Below, piece by piece: positions 36,266 to 47,386 of a stretch of 64,000 bases of DNA. Position 1 is the stretch's first letter, and each line of letters begins with the position of its first letter. Origin of the DNA: Boswellia sacra (Eukaryota; Streptophyta; Magnoliopsida; Sapindales; Burseraceae); contig SNVD02012289.1 in assembly GCA_013180625.2 (NCBI GenBank), forward strand, positions 558,001 through 622,000, given 5' to 3'. Below the pieces are notes generated by a model. It had not been told where the DNA came from, made no database searches, and worked only from the letters and a program-made list of their open reading frames with translations. The position numbers and the translations under genes are program-made.

Positions 36266-37175
36266 GACATTATGACAACAGAACAAACAGTAATATCCAC
36301 ACCACAAGAGCATCTAGGTAGGTGGGTAAAACCAGAACAACCACAAAGGCCTGTAATGATTAGACCTAGAAAACAGAGAAAGTTGAAGGTTTTTCTGAAA
36401 TGTTTGTTATGTCTAAACTAATATTCTAGTTCTCCTTATGTAAAGGATAAAAGCAAGTATAGATTAATTAGGATTTCTTATTAAAGTTAACAAGGATTCC
36501 CGCGTCTCCTTTATCCCTTGTAGTCCATTCCTAAATCTCTAATTAGTCTAATAGAATGGGGCGTTGCAACTTGAGATCCCAATTAGAATTAAGGATAAAG
36601 CTCACAAGTTGTCCCTATTGACAGCAGATACCCTCTGGGAGATATAATCAGTTAGCTTATTAAATGGATTGGAATAAGGAAGTAACAATGAGACAACCAT
36701 ATAAACCAGCATCAGAATCCAAAAATCAACATGAGGAGCTGTGAATAATCATAACCAACTAGCTGGAACTCAATGAACAGGTAGACAACGAATAATCATG
36801 ATGATTTTGCTGCTATTGTAGGACATCAGCGCTCTGTCACAGAAATTACGTCGAACCTTTTAGAAACGGAAACAGTTCAGATGGATAAAACACGGTAAGA
36901 TTAGGTACCTTCAAGAGACAAAACAATAAATTCGAGCTCCCACCATGGACCGTTATAATATATTAAGCTGCAATCACCTTCTCTATAATTTCAAGGGTTG
37001 CTTCAATTTACAAACATCTGGACCACTACTCAAACAGAGACTATTAGCAAGCGTCTCTGCTCCACAAAAGAATGAAACCAAGAACACCCTAATTCTCCAT
37101 TACTCGTTTCAAACTCTTCGTAATAAAATTTGCAACTCAGGCATTAAAATAAACATAACAAATCAAACCAGTTAC
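36266..37175. other. Linker within ClpR3-like copy A
   Basis: This is intron-2-equivalent sequence. 36500-37010 matches 42850-43380 and 59690-60220. The tract TGACAGCAGATACCC near 36621 marks where similarity to the uninserted copy C (52847) resumes. Confidence 0.65.
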
Positions 37176-37726
37176 GGGCTTGCCAATGTGAACTATTCTC
37201 CCATGAAGAAGCAGTGAAGGCAAGTCCGCCGGCGGCCTCCTCGGCCTATGTTCATTGTACGAAACTGATCTCTCCACCTAACCCACGTCAAAATTTATCA
37301 TCAGGAACACACAAATTAACGAATAGAAACTCACTCGAAAAAGACTCGTTCAGTAAAATCGACAAACACTTGACAAAGGCCCGAATAAAATATAGAACCA
37401 GGGTAATTGAAGTTTCTTGGAAGGGGTTAGCCTCCTTGGGCAGGCGTGGCCATGAGAGTGGGGGAGTCGAGGATATCCAAATAGGGTGTCGTTTCGGGGC
37501 TGACGTGGCGGTTGAGAAAGGTTTCGGGAGATTTAGCAGCAGCGGAGGCGAGGATAGAAAGAAATGGGTCCTTGGGGTTGATGGGCGGCATCGGAATTAG
37601 AGCAGAGGATTTGCAGCCAACACAGGAAGCGCTAATTGGCCTGAGACTTGGTTTGGTTCTAAAAGAGTGTGTTGAAGTGGGAGGAACTGAAGCTGCGATG
37701 GCCGCTTGCAGCAAACAAGTGGACAT

Positions 37727-38046
37727 GGTTTTTGTGGGTAATAGTCGAATATCTTTAGTTTTTGTTTGATTGTTTCTGAGGCGAAGAAACTGGAAAGGAA
37801 AACCGAGCGAGAGGGACTGTATCGACTAACTGTTTCGCTGTGGTGATTTTTGTCACTTTAGGTTGAGATTGGGTTGGGTTCGGCTGGATTGGGTCCATTA
37901 GGCCCAATAGAACTGCTATAAAACGCCGTTTCAAATCCCTAATTTGAATCTGTTAGGCGTATTTCATGTATTTCTTTCTGGTCACGAGCATCTGGTCTCT
38001 GGTTGATTCAATTGATCACGACGTAGGTTTTAAAATAGGGTTTGCG
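37727..38046 (+). promoter_or_regulatory. Head-to-head promoter between ClpR3-like copy A and F-box copy B
   Basis: Only 320 bp separate the two opposed start codons. On the plus strand GGCCCAAT (37901-37908, site II-like) is followed by the TATA box CTATAAAA (37916-37923). An ATG at 37966 is in frame with the F-box ATG at 38047. The arrangement suggests a bidirectional promoter; no expression evidence is available here. Confidence 0.65.
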
Positions 38047-39225
38047 ATGACGGGCAGGGGCAGCTTGAAATTGGGGACGAAGAAGATGGTTACAAAGGAA
38101 TCAACTTGGTCCAATCTCCCTGGGGATATCGTAAGCTTAATAACCAAACGTCTTTATTATGTGGATTAGATTCGTTTTCGGGCTGTATGCAAGATTTGGA
38201 GAGCAACAGAAATCGAGAAGCATGCTGATAAATTGCCGTGGGTGATGATCTATGATGCCTGCTCCTGTTTTCTCTACAACCCTTATGAGAAACGGAAATA
38301 CACCGTCTTCAAAAACACGAATTTTGAGAATTTTGATGGTGCGAAGGCTCTTGAAGCAAAATATGGTTGGGTGCTTTTCTCCAATTACAAAACCAGATCA
38401 CTTTTCTTCTACAATCCGTTTACGAATAAGATGATCGTAGGAGTACCAAAATTAGACCGTTCATTCGGGGCAGCAACATTCTCCACAAGCCCATTTTCTC
38501 CGGATTGTATGGTTTTTGTACTGAGAGCAGATTGGTCAGGAAATTGTTGCACAATCAAAATATGTAAACTCGGTGATAAAAAGTGGACCAAGTATCGTTT
38601 TAAGTATGATAATGATGACTTCGATGTTTTTTTTACTAGTAGACATCAAGTAGGGTTCCTAAATGCGGTATATGTAGAAGGAGTTCTCTACTGTGGTTTT
38701 CCCTCAACAATCGGTAGCTTTCATACTGCAAGAAAAGAGTGGAAAACCCATCCCTATCCTAAAAAACGATTAGGCTGGGATGAAGATTTGAAGGATCACC
38801 TGATCGAGTCGGAGGGTGATCTTGTGCTGGTTTATAAAACTATTATGAGAGGAGGAGGAGAAGATGAGAGTTGTGAGTGGAATGTTGTGAGATGTGATCC
38901 GTCAAAGATGAATTGGTTGGAAGTTGAAAGATTTGACAATGGAGCCTTATTCTTTGGTGGTGAAATAACCATCTTCGTTCCAGAGACGGGGACAAGTAAG
39001 TTGGCAAATACATTTCATTATAGAGTAGCTTCTATTTCCCGTGTTACATTGTTCCATTGCCCGTGCTTTTATAAGGCGAAATCACGTCAACATCGATCTC
39101 GATCCCCATATCTTCCTTGCCTCTATGATCGGAACTGGCGTTGCCGCGTCGATCGGAATGGGAATGGCCTGGACTACTTTACCAGGGATATTTGGATTCA
39201 ACCCCCTCAACCACCTTATTTATAG
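38047..39225 (+). pseudogene. F-box/DUF295 gene copy B, stop within the F-box
   Basis: The frame is 393 codons long, as in copy D. Codon 41, CAA (Gln) in A, C and D, is TAG at 38167-38169, in the middle of the F-box helix region (HYVDQIRFRAV in the others). The rest is open to the natural stop. The first half differs from copy D at several residues (for example NTNFENFD for STNIENFD), while the second half is essentially identical to D. It sits behind the ClpR3-type promoter with an in-frame 27-codon leader from 37966. Confidence 0.86.
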
Positions 39226-40318
39226 TGTTTCTTTTTTTTAGGCAGCCCATTATTTGTACGGTGGTTTTAATCATTACCATTATTATATTATATTTGATTC
39301 AAGACAGCAAAGGTTTTGTTAAGATTATTAGCAAATTCTCTCAATTCGTGCTATAAGATTATTATATTATATTTAATGAAATTTTCGAATAAATTATATA
39401 AATTAGCATTTATAAATTAAGTTTGATTTTTGAAACTCATGCCCTCCTTGTCTTAGTAACTAGGAAGAATTTAGGGAGATCTGGATTCAACCTCCCCAAC
39501 AACATTGTTCATAGTTTTTTTTGGGTTCCTTTTTCTTTTTCTTATTAGTATTATTGCTTGTCTGAAGCAACTTTTCTACTCAGTGTCATTAGTATGTTCC
39601 CTGTTTACCGAACTACTAAATGACGGATAGATGCATGACTACACATCTGCAGCTTCTGAATTCTGATTATCCAGTTTGAGCATATATTTCACATTCTCTT
39701 AGACATTGATTTAACTCGATAACTTTTGTTTCAGGAGTTGGAAGGTAAACTTTTATGCAAGTGAGAAGTTCGATTGAGATAAAAAATGGAAAAAAATTGT
39801 TTGAAGTCATACAAAAGCAGCAAAGAAAGCACAAACTATCTATAACATGATATAGAACCCAAATTTGAAACTTCAAAAAGTCGCATTTAACTACTTCTCA
39901 ATTTGTCTTTGTGTGAATTATAATATTGCTCATCATAAAATCATCACTGGAGATCAATCTTCAACCAGCTCCGGGTAAAGGTCCTTCCTAATATTGCCAT
40001 CTTGTTGCACCTTTAAGCATCTCCACAACACGTCATCACAACTGCTGGTTCTTTATTTTCTTCTCCAATGAATTCACAAGAAAATAAATTACTTTTATCA
40101 TGAATCAGTTTTCGTGGATCTGGAAAAGATTTTCATCGAAGACAACCATTGCAAATGCAAATCGCATCTAGCTTTACTGCACCACACCCTTCATATGAGA
40201 AGAATGACGCAGAAAAGTTTCCACCAAAGCAGCAACTTGACTATTATGCATCAATGATTCTAACTTGGCAAAAAGAACAGAAGAAATTACTTCTAGTACG
40301 TATTAACCAAAGGGATAA
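39226..40318. other. Spacer between F-box B and ClpR3-like copy B
   Basis: Nearly identical to 55413-56440. No gene seen. Confidence 0.7.
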
Positions 40319-42325
40319 TTAATATCTGAATAAAGCTTTAATGCCAGCCTTCTAGTCCCATTCCTCTGGAGGAGCAACATCTACCGTAATTGTTTCCTGA
40401 CCATGCCAAAGAACCCAGAACCAATATTTGAGAGTTTAGCCCACTAACACGCAAAACACATAATACCACGTGCAGCATGCGCAAGACCTGTACAAATTTG
40501 TCTACAGAAATTACCTTGTCAATGACCCCAAATTCTTTGGCTCTTGTAGCATCCATATAAAATGGTCTTTTCATCACATTAGCTACTGTCTCCTCTCATT
40601 ATTGGAAGACTGCAAGTCTATGATTAGTTCTCTAATTTTTCTTATTTAAATATTCATCCGAAACAAGGTTTAATGCAATGAACCATGCAATTTCAGTGCT
40701 CGGCCAGAAGTTTTACAAGAGTATACCTCTTTGTTATTGCCTGCAGAAAAATTTTAATTTTTCAACGACTAATTCTTTGTTAACATAAAAGTTATCAGAA
40801 GAGGACGCAAAGAAAATCACTGCAGACTGGCTACACACTGCAATCATTATCGCAACCTTTATATTTAGAGAGTAGGACTCAGTAAAGAACTGAAAGTGAC
40901 AAAGTATCCAGGTGCAAAGTATCCAGGTGCCCCATAAGAATTTCGCTCTTTTTTAAAATTTAACACACATATATATATACACACACTAAAAAAATTAAGT
41001 CTAATAAGGTCAACTAACCTCTTTTGCACGAACAAGAACATCACTAGCAGGCATCAACCCAGATGATTGGACATGGGGCTGTTCAATCATGGCTGAAACA
41101 AAGTTCATGTGACACTTGACATCATACAATAGAGAGTATAGAAACATCAAACGCATGGAACACGTGTAAAATACCAATCAAGCCTTTGGCATGAGGCATC
41201 ATAAACTGTTTTCCCTCGCTGCCTGCAACAAGTAGTAGACACGCGTGGCCTATAGCAGCTTCAAAACCAACTGTACGTATCTGGCATATAAAGGACAGAC
41301 ATAACGGCACAAACATAAAAATCAAATTTTGAAAACATAAATTCATACTATTGTTCTTTCACAGAACAAAACTCTATCATAAGCTTGTAGGAGGATTCAG
41401 ACAACCAAAGACCTCAAACAACAATGGCAACAAAAATTGCACACATTCATGCTGTTACTTAAAACTTCACCATTCTATATTAATTAGCAAGATACTTCTG
41501 TCCACGTTTTATCACATCCGACCAACAGCATCAACAATTAACAAACATTATCAAGTTTATTAAATATAAATTCCCCAAATTTATTTAGATAAATAAATCT
41601 AGCAAGTTAAGAAAATGGGAAGTCACCTCATTTTTTAACAGCATCATTGAATCATAACTGGCAAAAACCTTCTGTGTACATCCCAACCTGATTGCTAAGC
41701 ATCTTGAACGAAATAAAAGAGTCAATTAAAATATAAAAACAAACAAGTACTTGTACACAAGAAAGGAAAATCGAGAATTAAGGAGCAGCAAGATTTATAA
41801 AGGCCTTGCGCATATATAAATCTTGGTTCTAAAAACTGAATCCAGGTTTCGCCAATATACCAAAACACTAAAACAGAATTGGTATAAATCCAGAATATCA
41901 AATCCAATCACAGTTGTGCAATTTACAAAATTTTCAGAAAATATATCAATACATGAAATATAAAAAACGTTCACAATCAGAAACAGAATGCAAACCTGCA
42001 AAACCATAATAGACAAACCTATGTCAGAAAGAAACCATAAACTCACCCAGTTTATTCCTCCAGAAATGATTTTAAAAAAAAAAATGCCACATTATAGGCG
42101 AAGCAGTATGATATACAAGTTTGAATCGCATTGAAAACTTGCATGTTTTCCATACAAATCGATTTTTAATGGAACGTTTAGAGAAATAAGTTTTTAAAGA
42201 TTCAGAAGCAAAGCTCACCGATTCACCGTCATCACCAGTTGTCCCTGTTGAATTTATATAGAGATATATTGGTTCTTTGGGATCCATCCACTGCAAGTAC
42301 ATCAGTTCAGCAACAAGAAGTTATG

Positions 42326-42985
42326 TGACAGCAGATACCCACTGGGAGATATAATCAGTTAACTGCATCTAGTTTCATACACGATGCTTTTCAACAAAAT
42401 AAAAACAATTTAAACCAAAAATGGATTGAATTTTTTATAGCAGATTTATGATAATAATTTACTTGAAAATCAAATAAATCATTTAAATTCAGGTCATATC
42501 CTAATAAGTTCCAAGATATCATGAATGTGCCATATAAACCTACATAACTTATAAACGTGGAAACAAGCATAATAGAATGATCCAAGACAAAACAATGACT
42601 ACTCTCCTGGCAAGAATATCAACATTAATAACCACACATTTAAAAAAAATGTTCCTATGTATAGCACCGAAGATAAGTGACCAATTCAAGTGAATACACT
42701 ATGAAGGCAAAGCAAGATCCGTCAAAGGAACAAGGTACAATTGAGGAGTACGCGGCATATCTAATGCAGAGAAAACTTAGCTCCACAGAAGATAACTGCA
42801 GTCTTTTACAGACCTGTATGAATCCCCCTCTACATAAATCCATATTAGCCCTTGTAGTCCATTCCTAAATCTCTAATTAGTCTAATAGAATGGGGCGTGG
42901 CAACTTGAGATCCCAATTAGAATTAAGGATAAAGCTCACCAGTTGTCCCTATTGACAGCAGATACCCACTGGGAGATATAATCAG
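42326..42985. repeat. Insertion flanked by ~36-bp direct repeats in ClpR3-like copy B
   Basis: GACAGCAGATACCCACTGGG and its continuation (GAGATATAATCAGTTA) occur at about 42334 and again at about 42954, enclosing roughly 600 bp. Copy C has this tract once (52848), so the enclosed DNA is an insertion or the product of unequal recombination between units. Confidence 0.65.
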
Positions 42986-43436
42986 TTAGCTTATTAAATG
43001 GATTGGAATAAGGAAGTAACAATGAGACAACCATATAAACCAGCATCAGAATCCAAAAATCAACATGAGGAGCTGTAAATAATCATAACCAACTAGCTGG
43101 AACTCAATGAACAGGTAGACAACGAATAATCATGATGATTTTGCTGCTATTTTAGGACATCAGCGCTCTGTCACAGAAATTACGTCGAACCTTTTAGAAA
43201 CGGAAACAGTTCAGATGGATAAAACACGGTAAGATTAGGTACCTTCAAGAGACAAAACAATAAATTCGAGCTCCCACCATGGACCGTTATAATATATTAA
43301 GCTGCAATCACCTTCTCTACAATTTCAAGGGTTGCTTCAATTTACAAACATCTGGACCACTACTCAAACAGAGACTATTAGCAAGCGTATCTGCTCCACT
43401 TGACAAAGGCCCGAATAAAATATAGAACCAGGGTAA

Positions 43437-44335
43437 TAAAAAATAAACTAATAACTTGTACCAAAATCAATATTCAGTTACAAATATGGTTGTTTGTAAC
43501 AAAACCAAAATTTAGTTATAAATATGGTTGCGGTTAAGTAGACAATAAACTGTTACTATTGCATAATGTCATGTTATGAGATTACAAAATTATATAACTT
43601 AGAGCCTTCTTTCCAGTTACAGCCATCAAATAAACCAGCACACCCATTGAAAAATATATGCAAAGTAACACTAATGGACTGGTGAGTATATATCACACAC
43701 AAAAACATATTAACATTTCTAGTAAATGTTCAGAAGTACAGAAGTACGATTTACGATTTCCCCTGTTCGTTTCCAAGGTACGCTTTCACAAGCAATAAGT
43801 TACCATGTAAGTATGAAACATTGTATTGTTATCTTCACTACGTCAAGATTAATCAGCAATATCATCGATCTCTCATCCAATCATAAGTTACTACAGACCG
43901 GATTGAATGGTATGAGTTATTGAAATAACAATGACCCCTAGCAGCCTGCTCACAAGTAAAAAGATAAGTTCAAAACTAAGTGAATCAATTAAACTAACTG
44001 GGGCAGCAAGTAAACAAATGTATGTTGTTGTATTGCATGAATAAAAGTTGAGCAACAGTAGAGAGTATTTAAATCTTGTAAAAACAAATTGATAACAAAT
44101 AATTCACAGAAACAATAATTAAAATAAATCCACCACGCCACAGAAAATTCAGAAGATAGATGCCGAAGTACAATAATCAATCACAATTTCAATCTTGTAG
44201 TTACCTGTCAATGCAAAACAATAGCAGATAAATGATCAAGTTAACCAATATGCAAGCCTAAGTCATAACTCAGGACGTAATTTGAATAAAGATATCTAAT
44301 CTTTTCCAAGCTTTCTTCTAGAACAACAATTACTC
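43437..44335. other. ~900-bp insertion unique to units B and D
   Basis: This block and its copy at 60276-61174 have no counterpart in units A or C. It is AT-rich and noncoding as far as I can see. It is preceded at 43398-43436 by a copy of ClpR3-like intron-1 sequence (TTGACAAAGGCCCGAATAAA...), whose usual place is at 44607-44645. Confidence 0.6.
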
Positions 44336-44967
44336 CATTACCCGTTTCAAACTCTTCGTAATAAAATTTGCAACTCAGGCATTAAAATAAACATAATAAA
44401 TCAAACCACTTACGGGCTTGCCAATGTGAACTATTCTCCCATGAAGAAGCAGTGAAGGCAAGTCCGCCGGCGGCCTCCTCAGACTATGTTCATTGTACGA
44501 AACTGATCTCTCCACCTAACCCACGTCAAAATTTATCATTAGCAACACACAAATTAACGAATAGAAACTCACTCGAAAAACACTCGTTCAGTAAAATCGA
44601 CAAACACTTGACAAAGGCCCGAATAAAATATAGAACCAGGGTAATTGAAGTTACTTGGAAGGGTTAGTTAGCCTCCTTGGGCAGGCGTGGCCATGAAAGT
44701 GGGGGAGTCGAGGATATCCAAATAGGGTGGCGTTTCGGGGCTGACGTGGCGGTTGAGAAAGGTTTCGGGAGATTTAGCAGCAGCGGAGGCGAGGCTAGAA
44801 AGAAATGGGTCCTTGGGGTTGATGGGCGGCATCGGAATTTGAGCAGAGGATTTGCAGCCAACACAGGAAGCGCAAATTGGCCTAAGACTTGGTTTGGTTC
44901 TAAAAGAGTGTGTTGAAGTGGAAGGAACTGAAGCTGCGATGGCCGCTTGCAGCAAACAAGTGGACAT

Positions 44968-45826
44968 GGTTTTTGTGGGTAATAGTCGAATATCTTCTGT
45001 TTTTGTTTGATTGTTTGTGAGGCGAAGAAACTGGAAAGGAAAACCGAGCGAGAGGGATTGTATCGAAAACTCTGGTGATTTTTGTCATTTTAGGTTTGAG
45101 TTTGGGTTGGGTTTGGCTGGATTGGGTCCATTAGGCCCAATAGAACTGCTATAAAAGGACGTTTCAAATCCCTATTTTCAATCGGTTAGGCATTTTTCAT
45201 GTCTTTCTTTCTCGTCACGACCATCTGGTCTCTGGTTGATTCAAGCGGTCTCTTAGTTACTTTGGTCTCCAGATGGTCGGATGGTCAAGGAGGTCAGATG
45301 GTCGAAGTTGCAGGAGGCCAGAGTCGTTTCATGCGCGAGGGTAAAGTAGCCTGCATTTTTTTCCTATTCAAAATGAATTTTTGTTTTTTGAAATTTGAAA
45401 TTTTCTTAAATTAATTTAGGTCTTTATTATTTATTAGTATATATTTTTTAATTAAGATATGTTGTGTTCACGCTTTATTTCTTATGTATAAAAAAAAAAA
45501 AAAAAAAATCCTAAACCCCTCGTTTCATGCGCAAGCGTAAACGGCACTTTTTTTTTCCAGTTTTCAAATTGAAAACTAAACATAATTTGAAATAACCCAT
45601 CGTTTCATGCGCAAGGGTGAACGGCCTTTTTTTTCCGTTTTGAAATCGAAAACAAAACTTAATTTGAAATTTGAAATTTTCTTAATTTATTTCGTTTAAA
45701 TAATTAGTATATTTTTTAAAATTAAAATATGTTGTGTTCACTCTTTATCTCTTATATATATATGAGAAAGAATCCTAAACCCATTTGCCTAAACCCTGAA
45801 AGCAACACCAAACAATCTCCACAACA
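44968..45826 (+). promoter_or_regulatory. ClpR3-type promoter and duplicated upstream region of the repeat-protein gene, copy 1
   Basis: GGCCCAAT near 45134 and TATA box CTATAAAA (45149-45156) match the promoters at 37727 and 53915. They lead here into a diverged leader (ATG at 45199, starting MSFFLVTTIWSLVDS). Three CGTTTCATGCGC motifs follow at 45325, 45521 and 45601. A ~270-bp segment is tandemly duplicated (GTTGTGTTCA at 45461 and 45731). A second TATA (TATATATATA at about 45753-45763) about 70 bp before the ATG at 45827 is the more likely core promoter for the repeat-protein gene. Confidence 0.6.
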
Positions 45827-47386
45827 ATGCCGAGTTCTAAAGGTTCAAATTTTGAACCTTCAAATCCTTCAAGCCCTTCTGAAGCTCCAAGCCCTTCTGA
45901 AGCTCCAAGCCCTTCTGAAGCTCCAAGCCCTTCTGAAGCTCCAAGCCCTTCTGAAGCTCCAACCCCTTCTGAAGCTCCAACCCCTTCTAAAGCTCCAACC
46001 CCTTCTAAAGCTCCAAGCGTTTCTAAAAGTTCAAGTTTTGTAACCCCTGAAGCTGAAAGTTCAAGCACTGGAATTTCAAGCTCTGATATTTCAAGTTCTG
46101 GAAATGCTTTCCACCTTCCTTTGTCTGGAGAATCTTCCAATCCATTAAATCGAACTGCAGAATCCTTTAACAAATTGGTCTCCTTTGTGGACAAGGCCAA
46201 GAAAAGATTTGGGATCAAATTGGCAGAGGTGGACAAGGGTGTAAACGAAATGATGCTCTGTGTCCATGAGCTATATCGTGTGAAGAATAGTTTTTTAAAG
46301 AAGTCTGATGGGTACATCTCTGATCTTCGGGATGCATTAATCAATTCGGGAAATCATCTTCAGGGTAAGTCCTTGTCCCCTCAATTTCTATTATTTATTA
46401 TTTTTTAATTTCTATTATTTATTATTTTTTAACTTTGCTGTTTAATTTGTTTAACTTAATACAGGTGAGTGTTCGTCTAAAGTGCCGCCACCTACAGGTA
46501 CTAGTTTTTTATTATTATTAATTTTTTTTTAATGAATTGTATGATAAAAGAAAAGATTTCTTTTTTTTAAATACAAAGTTCGCTTTTTTATTTATTTATT
46601 TATTTTTATGGAAACTAGGATTTTTTTTTTCAATTGTGTGTTTTTGAGATTTAAAACAACTCCTTACAGCTACAGGGCAGAAGCGCAAACGGGGACCAGA
46701 AGGAGAGCAGTCGGAGAATAATGTCATTCCTGGTAAGTCTTAAGAGTTAATTTTTTTGGTAATTTGTTTAAGAGTTCAATGTTCCTGCTGTTTTTGATGA
46801 ATCTTCGGTTTTTATAATATATTTATATTGATTTTAAATGTGGCCTTTCTTTTCTATCAATGTTTTTAAGGTCCCAATGCAGCAGGAGGAGTGACAGAAT
46901 CCCCTAACTCTGGAGGACCAGAGCAGCCTGTGGAAGGAGGAGGTCCCAATGCAGCAGGAGGAGTGACAGAATCCCCTAACTCTGGAGGACCACAGCAGCG
47001 TGTGGAAGGAGGAGAGCGGCCGCCGAAAAAGATCATTCCTGGTAAGCCGTTGGTTCATTAAAATTTGCAATTCATCTTGATTCATGTATAGAATTGGACT
47101 TATATTTATAGAAATGCCATGAAAATTCACTTTATTTGACAGCATATGGCACTGCACAATCACCAGAAACTATATATATATATTTACAATGTATATTCCT
47201 GCTATGTTTGATGAATTGTCGTGGTTTTTAAGATATATTTATATTGATTTTTAATGTTGCCTTTCTTTCCTAGTAGATGACATTTTTTTTTATTCTTTTT
47301 AAGGTCCCAATGCAGCAGCAGGAGGAGGGATAGAATCCGTCAATGCAGCAGCAGGAGGAGCTCCTGAGAAGGAAAAGAAACCTTAG
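45827..47386 (+). CDS. Unrecognised Ser/Pro/Glu/Ala-repeat protein with nuclear-localisation-like motif, copy 1
   Basis: Five exons give a 295-aa protein: 45827-46364, 46465-46497, 46670-46732, 46871-47041 and 47304-47386 (888 nt in frame, GT-AG, every intron phase 1). Order: a Ser-rich N-terminus; eight six-residue repeats (five SPSEAP, one TPSEAP, two TPSKAP) at about residues 16-63; a Ser-rich spacer; a helical-looking conserved-type region (residues about 105-179: SFNKLVSFVDKAKKRFGIKLAEVD and on); KRKR at 195-198, a possible nuclear signal; then a Gly-rich part in which a 24-residue unit (GPNAAGGVTESPNSGG...) is tandemly duplicated within exon 4 and echoed in exon 5. I recognise no family. 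Consistent splicing and phase argue it is a real gene; its function is unknown. Confidence 0.7.

Larger units (their letters stand above)
33317..37726 (-). pseudogene. ClpR3-like plastid Clp protease subunit, copy A (broken, NLR fragment inside)
   Basis: Minus-strand exons: exon 1 from ATG 37724-37726 (MSTCLLQAAIAASVP, a Ser/Ala-rich putative plastid transit peptide, then PINPKDPFLS); exon 2 37176-37277 (VERSVSYNEHRPR); exon 3 ending at 35227 (LQWMDPKEP); exon 4 about 34611-34670 (YDSMMQLK); exon 5 about 34165-34262 (AAIGQACLLLVAG); later exons with PSSGLMPASD, FYMDATRA and PPEEWDKKAGIKAL. These fit ClpR3 (At1g09130 type), a non-catalytic ClpP-family subunit of the chloroplast Clp core. Lesions: no GT donor after exon 1 (ATPAQ runs into a stop); 1-nt loss after DPKEP in exon 3; a frame break in exon 4; 1-nt loss after NEFG; and about 1.3 kb of NLR-derived sequence joined inside exon 3. 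Confidence 0.82.
40319..44967 (-). pseudogene. ClpR3-like copy B (broken)
   Basis: Minus-strand exons are in the same order as copy A: exon 1 from ATG 44965-44967, exon 2 44414-44515, exon 3 about 42220-42344, then the exons with YDSMMQLK, AAIGHACLLLVAG, PSSGLMPASD-like sequence, RPFYMDATRAKEFGVIDK (about 40520-40580) and the C-terminal PPEEWD. Lesions: the exon 1 donor is missing as in all copies; in exon 3 a TAA stands where Glu is expected (AVT-stop-LLVAEL), shared with copy C; exon 4 carries the common frame break. Unlike A, the MDPKEPIYLYINSTG and EFGVIDK parts of the frame are preserved. Extra sequence lies between exons 3 and 2 (42366-42950 and 43437-44335). Confidence 0.82.

Noticed and set aside
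35935..36300. Open frames of 90-120 codons on the minus strand and a third on the plus strand over the minisatellite
   Set aside because: By-products of a 27-bp repeat lacking stops in several frames; the LRR frame on the plus strand accounts for the region.
45775..46344. 189-codon open frame antisense to the repeat-protein gene
   Set aside because: It mirrors the hexapeptide repeats in reverse; the plus strand has correct splice sites and phase, the minus strand does not.
46834..47163. 109-codon minus-strand frame (also at 63656-63985)
   Set aside because: Antisense shadow of exon 4, whose 72-bp duplication makes it look repetitive and protein-like.
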